Of a stretch of 64,000 bases of DNA, positions 53,174-62,944 are shown one piece after another; positions within the stretch are counted from its first letter, which is position 1; every line of letters begins with the position of its first letter. The DNA lies in the NCBI RefSeq assembly GCF_900167935.1, contig NZ_FUYL01000001.1, positions 124,001 to 188,000 on the forward strand. The letters run 5' to 3'. The DNA comes from Maribacter arcticus. GTDB taxonomy: Bacteria; Bacteroidota; Bacteroidia; Flavobacteriales; Flavobacteriaceae. The notes under the pieces are model-generated. The model was not told where the DNA came from and did not search any database. It saw only the letters and a program-made list of their open reading frames with translations. The translations under genes were made by a program, and so were the position numbers.

Positions 53174-54094
53174 TCAATTAATGGAGTCAAGTTGATTGGT
53201 GAATTTTAGTTCATTGGTCTCTAAATTGTAGATACCATAAATATTATCGTTTGGATTTTCAGTCTTGTAATATTCATATTTTGGATTTTCCGTTGAAATT
53301 TCTTTTGAATTTTCGTTTTTGTAGTATTCAAGAATAAGATTTCCCTCTCTCAAGTTAATTGAAACAAGGGGTTCATCTGTGATTTTCAGTAAATTTTCAC
53401 CGTTAACATCTGAAATATAATAAGCATAATTATCTTTGGTATCAATCATTTCATCCTTATTTGAATCTTCTTCATATAAAATGTAGAAAATATTTTTGGG
53501 TAAATTATTATCTTTTGATGGTATAACTTCCATGTTATATATTAAACCATCTTTATTTAGCAATTTTCCAATTACGGTACATTCTTTATCCATAAATAAA
53601 ATGTTGCGAGTTCGTTCACCTACCATATTATTTCGTTTTATTTTATAAAAGCCATGCTCGTCTAACTCGCCAGAAATTCCATGAAGTATTGGTATATAGT
53701 AGTAATTGGTGTTTTTGATTTTTAATGGTTCAGAAATATTTCCATTCCATTGTATCGGTTTCGTTTCAAAAAATTTAACGGCATTTTCGTTTTTAAGGGT
53801 ATTATTTTCAGAAATGTTAAGCTTAATTATTATTGAGGCAATAATTAGGGTGAAAGTCGTTAAATAAATAATGTCTCTCTTCCTTTTTATTTTAAACTCG
53901 TGTCTTATTTTATTTATAACGGCTTGAGCTTGTTCTTTGGGAACTTTTTTGAATACTGCCTTTTGAGTTTGGTCTGCCCCTGAATAAATAGTGTCTCTAT
54001 TGCTTCCTTTAAATTTTTGACGTTTAGACGCTTTTAATGCTCTATTCTGTTTAATTCGATTTATTGCGTCAATTATGTGTCCGGCAGAACTCAA
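53174..54094 (-). CDS. Membrane-anchored protein of unknown function
   Basis: 306 residues. A basic cytosolic N-terminal region (about 1-72, with HIIDAINRIKQNRALKASKR) is followed by one membrane helix (about 76-92, IIYLTTFTLIIASIIIKL). A lysine/asparagine-rich extracytoplasmic domain follows to the C-terminus. The basic N-terminus resembles a small Flavobacteriia-specific family I recall only loosely. No function can be assigned. It precedes the amidohydrolase by 17 bases. Confidence 0.6.
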   Translation of the reverse strand: MSSAGHIIDAINRIKQNRALKASKRQKFKGSNRDTIYSGADQTQKAVFKKVPKEQAQAVINKIRHEFKIKRKRDIIYLTTFTLIIASIIIKLNISENNTLKNENAVKFFETKPIQWNGNISEPLKIKNTNYYYIPILHGISGELDEHGFYKIKRNNMVGERTRNILFMDKECTVIGKLLNKDGLIYNMEVIPSKDNNLPKNIFYILYEEDSNKDEMIDTKDNYAYYISDVNGENLLKITDEPLVSINLREGNLILEYYKNENSKEISTENPKYEYYKTENPNDNIYGIYNLETNELKFTNQLDSIN

Positions 54095-54149
54095 TTATAA
54101 ATATTAGGTATGAAGGTGAAACTGATAACTGTAAAATACGTGAACTATG

Positions 54150-54833
54150 CTAAACCGCCCTTTGCACTACCTCAAACACTTTATTAGCATCGCATTTAAT
54201 AGTTTTAGCTGGGTATTTAAGAATCAAGGCATAATCGTGGGTAGCCATAAGAATAGTGCGGCCTGCTTTATTGATTTCCTGTAATACCTTCATTACCTCT
54301 ACACTGGTTTGTGGGTCTAGGTTTCCGGTAGGTTCATCGGCTATAATCAATTCTGGGTCGTTTAAAAGTGCACGCGCTATGGCTATACGTTGCTGCTCTC
54401 CACCAGAAAGCTCATGAGGAAATTTAAACCCCTTGGTTTTCATGCCTACCTTTTCAAGAACAGTCAATACTTGGGTATCCATTTTCGCCTTGTCGGTCCA
54501 TCCGGTAGCCTTCAAAACAAATAACATATTTTGGTTGATATTTCGGTCTGGGAGCAGTTTAAAATCCTGAAAAACAATACCTAATTTCCGTCTAAGAAAG
54601 GGTATTTCGTTCTCTTTTAACGTCTTTAGGTTGAACTTAACAATATGACCTTCACCTTTTTGTAAGGGTAAATCGCCATAAAGGGTTTTCATGAAGCTAC
54701 TTTTACCGCTTCCCGTCTTACCAATAAGGTATACAAATTCCCCTTTTTCGATTTTTAAACTCACTTCGCTCAAAACCAAACTCTCTTTTTGAAATATTGA
54801 GGCATCCTTAAGTTCTAAAACAATCTCTTTCAT
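54150..54833 (-). CDS. ftsE: Cell-division ATPase FtsE
   Basis: 227 residues from ATG 54833, the family start ([14 protein letters not shown]); the longer reading from 54935 would add an atypical 34-residue leader. ABC ATPase motifs are Walker [11 protein letters not shown]-loop [12 protein letters not shown], signature [10 protein letters not shown], Walker [14 protein letters not shown] and H-loop THDY. With FtsX it drives murein hydrolases at the septum. ftsX is not in this window. Cytosolic, peripheral to the membrane. Confidence 0.92.
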   Translation of the reverse strand: MKEIVLELKDASIFQKESLVLSEVSLKIEKGEFVYLIGKTGSGKSSFMKTLYGDLPLQKGEGHIVKFNLKTLKENEIPFLRRKLGIVFQDFKLLPDRNINQNMLFVLKATGWTDKAKMDTQVLTVLEKVGMKTKGFKFPHELSGGEQQRIAIARALLNDPELIIADEPTGNLDPQTSVEVMKVLQEINKAGRTILMATHDYALILKYPAKTIKCDANKVFEVVQRAV

Positions 54834-54988
54834 AGCGCTAATGTTGATATAAAAGTAATAAGTTCCTATTGATAATAGAGAACCCTTTTTCAAAATCTTT
54901 TCTTTTGCAATGGTATTGCACATACTTAGGAACAATTTTTGCCGTTATGACATGTTATAACGGTATTTCTAAATAGTAACAGAACACT

Positions 54989-57900
54989 ATGCTTAAAAAA
55001 ATCACCGCTTTTATTCCAATGGTATTCGGTTTGGTCGCTTTGACCACTGCCCAAGAGTCTAAGATTTATACCCACGAACAAAAAGCATTTCAAGACGCCC
55101 TAGCGCTTTACAACAACGAACAATATCAAGCGGCACAGACCATTTTTGATAAGGTCAAAGTGACTACAAAAGATGAGGAGACCGCTGCCAATAGCGCATA
55201 TTATGCGGCTAACGCAGCTGTGCGGTTAAACCAAATTGGTGCGGATCGTTTAATGGAAGATTTTGTTGAAAAATATCCTACCTCAACAAAACGTAATTCT
55301 GCCTTTGCCGATGTGGCAGAATATTATTTTCAAACCGGTAAATATCCTTATGCCCTAAAGTGGTATGATAAGGTAGACCAGAAGTCATTGTCTCGTGGTG
55401 AGATGGATAAGTTTAATTTCAATTATGGCTACTCTTTGTTCTCATCCCGTAAAACGAAAGAAGCTGAAAAATATCTAGAAAAGGTCACTACTTCACCTGT
55501 TTACGGTTCACAAGCCAAGTATTACTTAGGCTATATTTCGTACCAAGAAGATGATTACGAAGCTGCCAACCAACGTTTTGACCAAATTACGGATCAAGAT
55601 GTTTTAGAGGAAAAATTAAGCTACTACCAGGCAGATATGAATTTTAAGCTTGGTAAATTCGAAGAGGCGATTGCTTTGGCGAAAAAACAGTTACCAAAAT
55701 CTGACAGAAAAGAAGTTTCTGAATTGAATAAGGTGATTGGCGAGAGTTATTTTAATCTTAAACAATATGAGAATGCGGTTCCGTATTTGAAAGAATATAA
55801 CGGTAAAGGTGGTAAGTGGAGTAATACCGATTACTATTACCTAGGATATGCCTATTACAAAGGAGGCGATTATGCAAATGCGATTGCTCAATTTAATAAA
55901 ATTATCGGTGGTACTAATAGCGTCGCACAGAATGCGTATTACCATTTAGCGGAATGTTATTTAAAGTTGGATAAAAAGCAGGAAGCTCTTAACGCTTTTA
56001 GAAATGCTTCTCAAATGGAGTATAGTGCGGAGATTCAAAAAGACGCATTTTTAAATTATGCAAGATTGAGTTATGAAGTGGGTAACGCTTATGAGCCCGT
56101 ACCACAGGTGATTACCAATTATTTAAAAACTTACCCTAACGATGAACACCAAGAAGAAATGCAAACCTTGTTGGTCGATTCATACATTACTTCAAAGAAC
56201 TTTGCCGGAGCGATGAAATTGCTTGAAGAAAATAAAAACTATGCTAGTAAATCAGTCTACCAAAAAGTAGCATACTACAGAGGTATCGAACTTTTTATGG
56301 AAGTTGATTATAATGCTGCTTCAGATAATTTTGCTAAGTCGTTGTCGAGTGCAGAAGATATACTGTTCAAAGCAAGAGCCAATTATTGGAAAGCAGAAGC
56401 AGATTATTTGTCAAATCGGTTTGATGATGCAGTAAAAGGTTATGCTGATTTTAAAAATAATCCGTCAGCAAAGAATACAGAAATGTATGCTGACATAGAT
56501 TATAGTTTAGCGTATGCGTACTTCAAACAGAAAAAATATTCAGATGCCATTACTTACTTTAATTCATTCACAAGTAACGGTAACGCTGAGGTAGAGAAAT
56601 TACACGATGGTTTTTTACGATTAGGAGATAGCTATTATGCTACCAGTAAATATTGGCCTGCGATAGAAACGTATAACAAAGCGTTAGACTTAACGGGACC
56701 AGAGAAAGACTATGCATCGTACCAAAAAGCAATGAGTTATGGTTATGTGGATAGAAGTGTCAGTAAAATTGAAAACTTAGAATCTTTTGTAAGTCAGTAT
56801 CCTAGATCAAGCTTTAAAGATGATGCGCTTTTTGAATTAGGGAACACCTACATATCACAAGGTCAAGAGAATAAAGGATTGGAAGCTTACGATCGTTTAA
56901 TTAACGAATACAAAGGAAGTTCTTTGGTACCACAAGCTTTAATGAGACAAGGTTTGGTTAATTACAATGCCAATAGAAACGAAGCTGCTTTAGTGAAGTT
57001 TAAAACTGTTGTACGTGATTATCCAAAAACTCAAGAAGCGATACAAGCTGTTGCTACGGCAAAATTGGTTTATGTTGATTTAGGGCAAGTAAACGAATAT
57101 GCAGACTGGGTTCGTGGTCTTGATTTTGTTGAGGTGACCGATACTGAATTAGATAATGCAAGTTATGATGCTGCTCAAAAACAAAACCTAGAAGGTAATG
57201 TTGAGCCTGCAATACGAGCGTATAAAAATTACATTCAGCAATTTCCAAATGGTCTTCATGCAGTTGATGCTAATTTTAGTTTGGCACAATTGTACTTCGG
57301 AAAAGGAGAAAAAGAATCGGCTTTACCCTATTACAAATATGTTGCCGATAGAAGTACAAGTGAATATGCTGAACAGGCATTGACAAGGGTTTGTGAAGTG
57401 TATATCGGTAATGACGATTACGAAACTGCATTGCCTTATTTATTGAAATTGGAAAGTCAAGCGAATATTCAACAGAACAGAACCTTTGCACGCTCTAATT
57501 TAATGAAAGGGTATTACGGCCAACGTAATTATGCTAAGACATTAGAATATGCTGATAAGGTATTGGCAACTTCAAATATCGATAACCGTATTAAGAGTGA
57601 TGCACATATTATGATCGCTAGGTCAGCAATTGCAACGAACAATGAAGCAAAGGCAAAATCTGCTTATGCCGAAGTATTGAAAATTGCTTCGGGTGCTACC
57701 GCTGCAGAAGCGTTATACTATGATGCCTATTTTGAGCATAAAGATGGTGCTTTTGAAAACTCGAATGTGGCCGTTCAGAAACTGGCAAAAGATTATGCTA
57801 CTTACAAGGAATGGGGTGGTAAAGGTTTGGTCTTAATGGCGAAAAACTATTATGCACTAGATGATGCTTATCAGGCTACTTACATTTTAGAAAGTGTGAT

Positions 57901-58006
57901 TACCAATTTTAGTCAGTATCCAGAAATTGTTGCTGAGGCAAGGGCAGAGTTAGCCATCATCAAATCAAAAGAAGCTCAAAGTAATTCATCGGTTAATCCT
58001 AATTAA
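54989..58006 (+). CDS. Long tetratricopeptide-repeat exported protein
   Basis: 1005 residues with a Sec signal (1-21, LVALTTAQ). Nearly the whole body is TPR repeats (for example KYPYALKWYDKVDQ, GDYANAIAQFNKIIGG, YWPAIETYNKALDL), about 20 in all. Probably a periplasmic or outer-membrane-associated scaffold. It is followed after a few bases by a barrel protein, a pairing seen in Flavobacteriia envelope modules. It is divergent from ftsE with a 155-base shared upstream region. No enzyme motif. Confidence 0.82.
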   Translation: MLKKITAFIPMVFGLVALTTAQESKIYTHEQKAFQDALALYNNEQYQAAQTIFDKVKVTTKDEETAANSAYYAANAAVRLNQIGADRLMEDFVEKYPTSTKRNSAFADVAEYYFQTGKYPYALKWYDKVDQKSLSRGEMDKFNFNYGYSLFSSRKTKEAEKYLEKVTTSPVYGSQAKYYLGYISYQEDDYEAANQRFDQITDQDVLEEKLSYYQADMNFKLGKFEEAIALAKKQLPKSDRKEVSELNKVIGESYFNLKQYENAVPYLKEYNGKGGKWSNTDYYYLGYAYYKGGDYANAIAQFNKIIGGTNSVAQNAYYHLAECYLKLDKKQEALNAFRNASQMEYSAEIQKDAFLNYARLSYEVGNAYEPVPQVITNYLKTYPNDEHQEEMQTLLVDSYITSKNFAGAMKLLEENKNYASKSVYQKVAYYRGIELFMEVDYNAASDNFAKSLSSAEDILFKARANYWKAEADYLSNRFDDAVKGYADFKNNPSAKNTEMYADIDYSLAYAYFKQKKYSDAITYFNSFTSNGNAEVEKLHDGFLRLGDSYYATSKYWPAIETYNKALDLTGPEKDYASYQKAMSYGYVDRSVSKIENLESFVSQYPRSSFKDDALFELGNTYISQGQENKGLEAYDRLINEYKGSSLVPQALMRQGLVNYNANRNEAALVKFKTVVRDYPKTQEAIQAVATAKLVYVDLGQVNEYADWVRGLDFVEVTDTELDNASYDAAQKQNLEGNVEPAIRAYKNYIQQFPNGLHAVDANFSLAQLYFGKGEKESALPYYKYVADRSTSEYAEQALTRVCEVYIGNDDYETALPYLLKLESQANIQQNRTFARSNLMKGYYGQRNYAKTLEYADKVLATSNIDNRIKSDAHIMIARSAIATNNEAKAKSAYAEVLKIASGATAAEALYYDAYFEHKDGAFENSNVAVQKLAKDYATYKEWGGKGLVLMAKNYYALDDAYQATYILESVITNFSQYPEIVAEARAELAIIKSKEAQSNSSVNPN

Positions 58007-58035
58007 ACATCATGTACACCAGTAAAAGAACACCT

Positions 58036-59790
58036 ATGTACAATAAACATATAGTTACGCTTATTTTTTTGGCTCTTGGCCTGCACATCGGTGTTGCCCA
58101 AGACGATGAAAAAGATTTAGGCACAGAAACAGTGACGGTTACAAAAGCGTATACGCCTACAGTTTCAGATGCCTTTAAAATAAAGTCAGTTCCTAATTTG
58201 AACGATTCTATCGTTCTTCAAAAAAAGCCGATTACCTATAGTATTTTCTCTGTACCTGTAGCATCGACATTTACACCATCAAAAGGAACGGCTTCTAAAG
58301 TAGAAAAATTACCGCCACCACAACTCTTTAATTCCTATGCCTCTTTCGGAGCAGGTAATTATGGTAATGTTTTAGGTGAATTTTACACGAGTAGAACTAT
58401 TAATAGAGACGAAAATTTTGATGTAGGTTTTAATCATTTATCCTCAAGAGGTGGTATTAAAGGAGTAGAATTGAACAATACATTTTACGATACAAATTTA
58501 GACGCTTCGTACGCAAAACGTGATCGTGACTTAGATTGGGGGGCAGCTATCGGACTTCAACATCAATTATACAATTGGTACGGAATTCCTGAAGGGGAGT
58601 TTAGTGATATAGAATTGAATGGTATTGACGAACGTCAAAATTATTTTATGGGTGAGGCTAGTACGCATATTAATGTAGAGGATGCCTTCTTTAAAAGAGC
58701 GGATATTAAGTATCGTAGATTTTTTGATGCGCTAAGTTCTGGGGAAAACAGAGCCATATTTAATACCGGATTTGAATTTCCGATGAACGAAGAAGCTTTT
58801 GCCGTAAAGGTCAAGGTCGATTATGTAGGCGGCACTTTTGCAAATGATGGTTATAACCCAACAATAAATTCGGCACCGATTAATTATAGCAATTTACAGG
58901 CAGGTATCAATCCGTCCTTAAAGATGCTTCGAGATGACTTATCATTAAATCTTGGGGTGAATTTGGTGTATGGCATGGATTTGGAAAACAGCGAAAGTAA
59001 CTTTTATATCTATCCAGCAGTGACAGCATCTTATAGATTATTAGATGAATCTGTAATTGCTTATGGTGGTGTAACTGGTGAATTAAAGCAAAATTCATAT
59101 TATGATTTTGTTGAGGCGAATCCGTTTGTATCTCCTACTTTAACTATTGCGCCAACCGATAGTCAGTATAATGCTTATGTGGGATTTAAAGGTCAATTAT
59201 TGCCAAATTTGAGCTATAACTTAAAAGGATCTTATGCTGCAGAAAATAGAAAACCACTTTTTAGATTAAATCCTCAGGAAAATTCAAGGAGTAATGACAA
59301 CGGTTATTTCTTAGGCAATTCGTTTCAAGTATTTTATGACGATATAAAGACCTTAGGCATCTTTGGAGAATTAAATGTTGATGTGAATAGAAACTTTACC
59401 TTAGGTGTTAATGCAGAAGTTTATGATTATAATACCGAAACAGGTAACCCAGCTTGGAACCTACCTAATTTGAAAGCATCATTATTTATGGATTATCAAA
59501 TCGGTGAAAAATGGTTTATGGGAGCAAACTTATTTTATGTTGGTGAAAGAGATGATTTTTCAAGCGAATTAACTTCCGGGTCCGCTAATCCACAACCTGG
59601 TATCGATACACCTATAACTTTAGAAGGTTATTTTGATGCCAACGCACATGTAGGTTACAGATTTAACGATCAACTTTCCTTTTTTATAAAAGGTGCAAAC
59701 CTTTCCAATAACGAATATCAACGTTGGACCAATTTTCAGGTACAAGGGATTCAGGTTTTAGGAGGAGCAACATATAAGTTTGATTTTTAG
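58036..59790 (+). CDS. TonB-receptor-like outer-membrane barrel without plug
   Basis: 584 residues from ATG 58036, where a normal signal starts (MYNKHIVTLIFLALGLHIGVAQ); ATG 58012 is also in frame. A short TVTVTKAYTPTVSDAFKIKS segment (close to a TonB-box region) precedes the barrel. There is no plug domain before SYASFGAGNYGNVLGEF. The C-terminal strand ends in YKFDF, as for outer-membrane barrels. It lies 29 bases after the TPR gene and is probably co-transcribed. Ligand unknown. Confidence 0.78.
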   Translation: MYNKHIVTLIFLALGLHIGVAQDDEKDLGTETVTVTKAYTPTVSDAFKIKSVPNLNDSIVLQKKPITYSIFSVPVASTFTPSKGTASKVEKLPPPQLFNSYASFGAGNYGNVLGEFYTSRTINRDENFDVGFNHLSSRGGIKGVELNNTFYDTNLDASYAKRDRDLDWGAAIGLQHQLYNWYGIPEGEFSDIELNGIDERQNYFMGEASTHINVEDAFFKRADIKYRRFFDALSSGENRAIFNTGFEFPMNEEAFAVKVKVDYVGGTFANDGYNPTINSAPINYSNLQAGINPSLKMLRDDLSLNLGVNLVYGMDLENSESNFYIYPAVTASYRLLDESVIAYGGVTGELKQNSYYDFVEANPFVSPTLTIAPTDSQYNAYVGFKGQLLPNLSYNLKGSYAAENRKPLFRLNPQENSRSNDNGYFLGNSFQVFYDDIKTLGIFGELNVDVNRNFTLGVNAEVYDYNTETGNPAWNLPNLKASLFMDYQIGEKWFMGANLFYVGERDDFSSELTSGSANPQPGIDTPITLEGYFDANAHVGYRFNDQLSFFIKGANLSNNEYQRWTNFQVQGIQVLGGATYKFDF

Positions 59791-59824
59791 GAATACGTTC
59801 ATCTAAAATGTTCGACTACTTAAT

Positions 59825-59856
59825 AGCCCCTCTTGTAATCTAGAGGGGCTTTTTTT
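59825..59856 (+). terminator. Terminator after TPR/barrel operon
   Basis: AGCCCCTCT (59825-59833) and AGAGGGGCT (59842-59850) form a perfect 9-bp stem with an 8-base loop, followed by TTTTTT. Confidence 0.9.
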
Positions 59857-59911
59857 GCATATGGTTATGATTTTATAGGTTTTCAGTACTTTAGAGAACG
59901 ATTCATAGTGT

Positions 59912-61012
59912 ATGCAGTTACGAGACTTACATGTAGGAATGATTTTTTTGCTGCTTTTTTGTGTGCCTTATTTCGGTTATTCTCAAAATTTGGTATTAAA
60001 CCCAAGTTTTGAAAACTTCATCAATTGTCCCGTTAAATTAGGTAATCTAGAACAAGATGTTGAAGATTGGAAAATGCCCACCTTGGGTTCTACAGATTAT
60101 TTTAATGGATGTAGTGAGGCCATGGGAACCCCCAAAAATTTTAATGGGCAGCAACCTGCAGATTTCGGAGAAGGGTATGTGGGTTTGTATATGTATGCCC
60201 CAAACGACTACCGAGAGTATTTACAAGCAGCCTTAATTTCAACATTGAAAAAAGGTGAACACTACTCGATTTCTTTTTATGTGAGTTTGGCAGAACGTTC
60301 AGATTTTGCGGTAAAGGAATTCGGAATTAGATTTACGGAGTTTCCAGTACAGGTAGAAACTAGGAAAGTGTTATCGAGCATGCATTTTTCTAAATTAAAA
60401 GGTGATACTTCAAATCAGCTAGAAATTAAATATTCAAAGTTTTATTCTGACGAAATAGAATGGATAAAACTTACACAAGAGTTTGTGGCAAACGGTACAG
60501 AGAATTATTTGATTATCGGGAATTTTAAGAATAACAAACGCACTCAAAAATTTCAGACCAAAAGAAAAATCACCAAAGGGTCTTACTATTACTTAGATAT
60601 GGTGTCAGTATATAAATCAGATTCGGAAGACGCGAAATTGACCGTGGAAAATCAAAATAACTTTAAAATAGATAGCGTGCATGTCTTTAGAGATGTTCAT
60701 TTCGATTTTAACCGAAGTATTCCTAGAAATTCACATCAACGGGAATTGAACTTATTAGTAGCTTATATGAAAAAACATTCTAAGCTGAAAATAGCTATTA
60801 CCGGGCATACCGATAATATTGGGTCGAATACATTTAATAAAATTTTATCCCTGAAACGAGCTGAAGAAGTTGCCCATTTTTTAATCAACAATGGGATTGA
60901 TAAAAGTAGAATAGAATACGTTGGCTTGGGTAGTGTAAAACCGATAGCTGATAATACTACAGACGCCGGAAGATTACTCAACCGGCGTGTAGAATTTGTG
61001 TTATTAAAGTAA
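59912..61012 (+). CDS. OmpA-family protein with N-terminal jelly-roll-like domain
   Basis: 366 residues with a Sec signal (1-24, FCVPYFGYSQ). A domain beginning NLVLNPSFENFINCP (about 25-240) has the galactose-binding-like pattern found in Bacteroidota envelope proteins. The C-terminal OmpA peptidoglycan-binding domain (about 255-366) has VHFDFNRS, ITGHTDNIGSNTFNKILSLKRA and GRLLNRRVEF. It likely anchors to peptidoglycan at the outer membrane. Upstream TACTTTAG is near the -7 consensus. Confidence 0.88.
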   Translation: MQLRDLHVGMIFLLLFCVPYFGYSQNLVLNPSFENFINCPVKLGNLEQDVEDWKMPTLGSTDYFNGCSEAMGTPKNFNGQQPADFGEGYVGLYMYAPNDYREYLQAALISTLKKGEHYSISFYVSLAERSDFAVKEFGIRFTEFPVQVETRKVLSSMHFSKLKGDTSNQLEIKYSKFYSDEIEWIKLTQEFVANGTENYLIIGNFKNNKRTQKFQTKRKITKGSYYYLDMVSVYKSDSEDAKLTVENQNNFKIDSVHVFRDVHFDFNRSIPRNSHQRELNLLVAYMKKHSKLKIAITGHTDNIGSNTFNKILSLKRAEEVAHFLINNGIDKSRIEYVGLGSVKPIADNTTDAGRLLNRRVEFVLLK

Positions 61013-61013
61013 A

Positions 61014-61796
61014 TTAATAATCTGAATACTCCGTTGGGTAAAGTAAGTTTATGTCCGCATGACTAACTGTATTCTTATATATGTCCATACTGGAAATTTC
61101 TTTCCATTTAGGAGCGCTTCCAAAATCTTTCCAAAGTGCATCCCGTTTTTCCATGTTTGGGAATGTGGTCATATACATAAGATTGGGCATATGGTCACCG
61201 GAGATTACTTCAGCATAAAACACGGCGTTGAAACCAAGGTCATTAAAAAGTTTCACCTCTCCACCTTCATTGAACATATTTACCTTTCTGTGATACATGG
61301 CCTCGGTAGGTCCTTCGTAACTACGCAGTTCATAAACCCGATCCGCTCGTGAACCTTCTACATCTGTCGGTTTCATTTTTGGCATATCTGGGAAGGCACG
61401 CAATAAAACTGAACTTATTCTTTCATAAGGAGTGTTAGTGTGTGTGGCATTGATATAATCTGCTCCAGCGGCTAAATGGGTTTTATCTGCCGCAAGCTTG
61501 GACTCCAATTGTTCAAATGCTGTCAAGGATTTAAATGGAATCAAAACATAGATTTTATCACTCAATGTGAAATTATTAGGACGAACTTTAAAAACGCCAA
61601 CATTTTCAATACCCATTCGTTTTAAAGCAGGTATATAGGCATTTTCCAAATAGGCATCCACCATTTTTTCCTGATCACCGTTTTTTAGGGTGTATGTTTT
61701 CAGTTGATAGAATTCCTTATCTTGACCATAACTAAAAGTTGATGTGACAACTAGGGTCAAAAGAAAAAGGAAAGGCATTAAAATTTTATTTTTCAT
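61014..61796 (-). CDS. NIPSNAP-family exported protein
   Basis: 260 residues with a Sec signal (1-24, TSTFSYGQ). Two NIPSNAP alpha/beta ferredoxin-like repeats: YQLKTYTLKNGDQEKMVDAY in the first and VYELRSYEGPTEAMYHRKVN in the second. Function of the family is unclear. It is convergent with the OmpA gene by a single base, and is divergent from the DUF6807 gene. Confidence 0.9.
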   Translation of the reverse strand: MKNKILMPFLFLLTLVVTSTFSYGQDKEFYQLKTYTLKNGDQEKMVDAYLENAYIPALKRMGIENVGVFKVRPNNFTLSDKIYVLIPFKSLTAFEQLESKLAADKTHLAAGADYINATHTNTPYERISSVLLRAFPDMPKMKPTDVEGSRADRVYELRSYEGPTEAMYHRKVNMFNEGGEVKLFNDLGFNAVFYAEVISGDHMPNLMYMTTFPNMEKRDALWKDFGSAPKWKEISSMDIYKNTVSHADINLLYPTEYSDY

Positions 61797-61903
61797 GAGT
61801 TAAGTTATGTAGTTAATAAGCTAATAAAGTTAGGGATTAAAATAGTATTGTTCCTTTTTTTAGCTAAAAGTAACAGAATACCTTTTTTAAAGGTCAATTA
61901 TTA

Positions 61904-61913
61904 TTGGGGTAAT
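61904..61913. promoter_or_regulatory. Single TTGGGGTAAT motif upstream of DUF6807 gene
   Basis: The string TTGGGGTAAT is one base from the ATGGGGTAAT repeat upstream of the Gfo/Idh/MocA gene at 7982-8004. It lies 20 bases before the DUF6807 ATG. A shared operator is possible but unproven. Confidence 0.25.
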
Positions 61914-61933
61914 GGACAGATAAATAGATATTC

Positions 61934-62884
61934 ATGAAGTATATAATTTTAAAATTGATGATTTTTTATTGGATTATGACTACCAATACCATATCCGCCC
62001 AAGAAATCAAATTGAAAATTACCGATGATTCGGCCTATTTTTTGGAGGAAGCTGATAGTATTTTGGTCTATAGGGCTGCGGAAACATCCTTGAACGGACT
62101 TTTTAAAAGAGCCAATTATATTCATCCGCTGTATGGTTTGGATGGTACAGTCATTACGGAAGATTTTCCAGAGGACCACAAGCATCATAGGGGGGTCTTT
62201 TGGGCTTGGCATCAATTGTATATTGGCGAAACCCGTATTGGAGATGGCTGGGAATTAAAAGATTTACGTTGGGAGGTGGTTTCCTTGGAAGAAATCCATT
62301 CTTTAAGGGCGCAGAAAACCTTGAAAACCGAAGTCTTTTGGAAATCCCCTTTGTGGAAGGATCATTTGGGAAATGAAAAACCCTTGGTGAAGGAAACGAC
62401 TTCTATTGCCGTCTATCCCAAAAAAGGAACGTATAGGGCCGTTGATATTCAAATAGAATTAGTGGCCATGGAACCGGATATGCGTTTGGGTGGTTCAGAA
62501 GATGTAAAGGGATATGGTGGTTTTTCGGTCCGGATGCAATTGCCGGAGGATATTCAATTTTTAGACGCTAATGGAAAAGTAATGCCACAAAACCTTCCGG
62601 TAGATGGAAATGGTTGGTTGGCATTTAAGGGGACCATGGATGTAAGTGGTAATGCCACACAATTGGTTATTATACCCCATAAGGATAATCCGGGTTATCC
62701 TAATCCTTGGATATTGCGTTCCAAGGCCAGTATGCAGAATGCGGTCTACCCGGATCCGGGAGCCGTTGCTGTACCATTGTCCATGGTAAAGCCCACAAGG
62801 ATGAACTATCGCTTATTGATTTCTGACGGTAGCTTAACAACGGATAGTATCATTGAATTACAAAATTCTTTTTTTATAAAATAA
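61934..62884 (+). CDS. DUF6807 (PmoA-like) exported protein
   Basis: 316 residues with a Sec signal (1-22, NTISAQ). The family signature is intact: RANYIHPLYGLDGTVITEDF and DHKHHRGVFWAWHQ (a His-rich site near residue 80). DUF6807 proteins in Bacteroidota are often called PmoA-family and sit near sugar-oxidoreductase genes. No enzymatic activity can be read. It is followed by an MFS transporter 60 bases downstream and is probably co-regulated. Confidence 0.87.
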   Translation: MKYIILKLMIFYWIMTTNTISAQEIKLKITDDSAYFLEEADSILVYRAAETSLNGLFKRANYIHPLYGLDGTVITEDFPEDHKHHRGVFWAWHQLYIGETRIGDGWELKDLRWEVVSLEEIHSLRAQKTLKTEVFWKSPLWKDHLGNEKPLVKETTSIAVYPKKGTYRAVDIQIELVAMEPDMRLGGSEDVKGYGGFSVRMQLPEDIQFLDANGKVMPQNLPVDGNGWLAFKGTMDVSGNATQLVIIPHKDNPGYPNPWILRSKASMQNAVYPDPGAVAVPLSMVKPTRMNYRLLISDGSLTTDSIIELQNSFFIK

Positions 62885-62919
62885 CCGGATGCATTTTTTT
62901 CTAGGTTTTGATGATGGCC

Positions 62920-62927
62920 TACTTTTG
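62920..62927 (+). promoter_or_regulatory. -7 element TACTTTTG upstream of MFS gene
   Basis: TACTTTTG, matching TAnnTTTG, lies 17 bases before the MFS ATG. No clear TTG -33 box. Confidence 0.4.
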
Positions 62928-62944
62928 TAATCAGTATTTTTCTT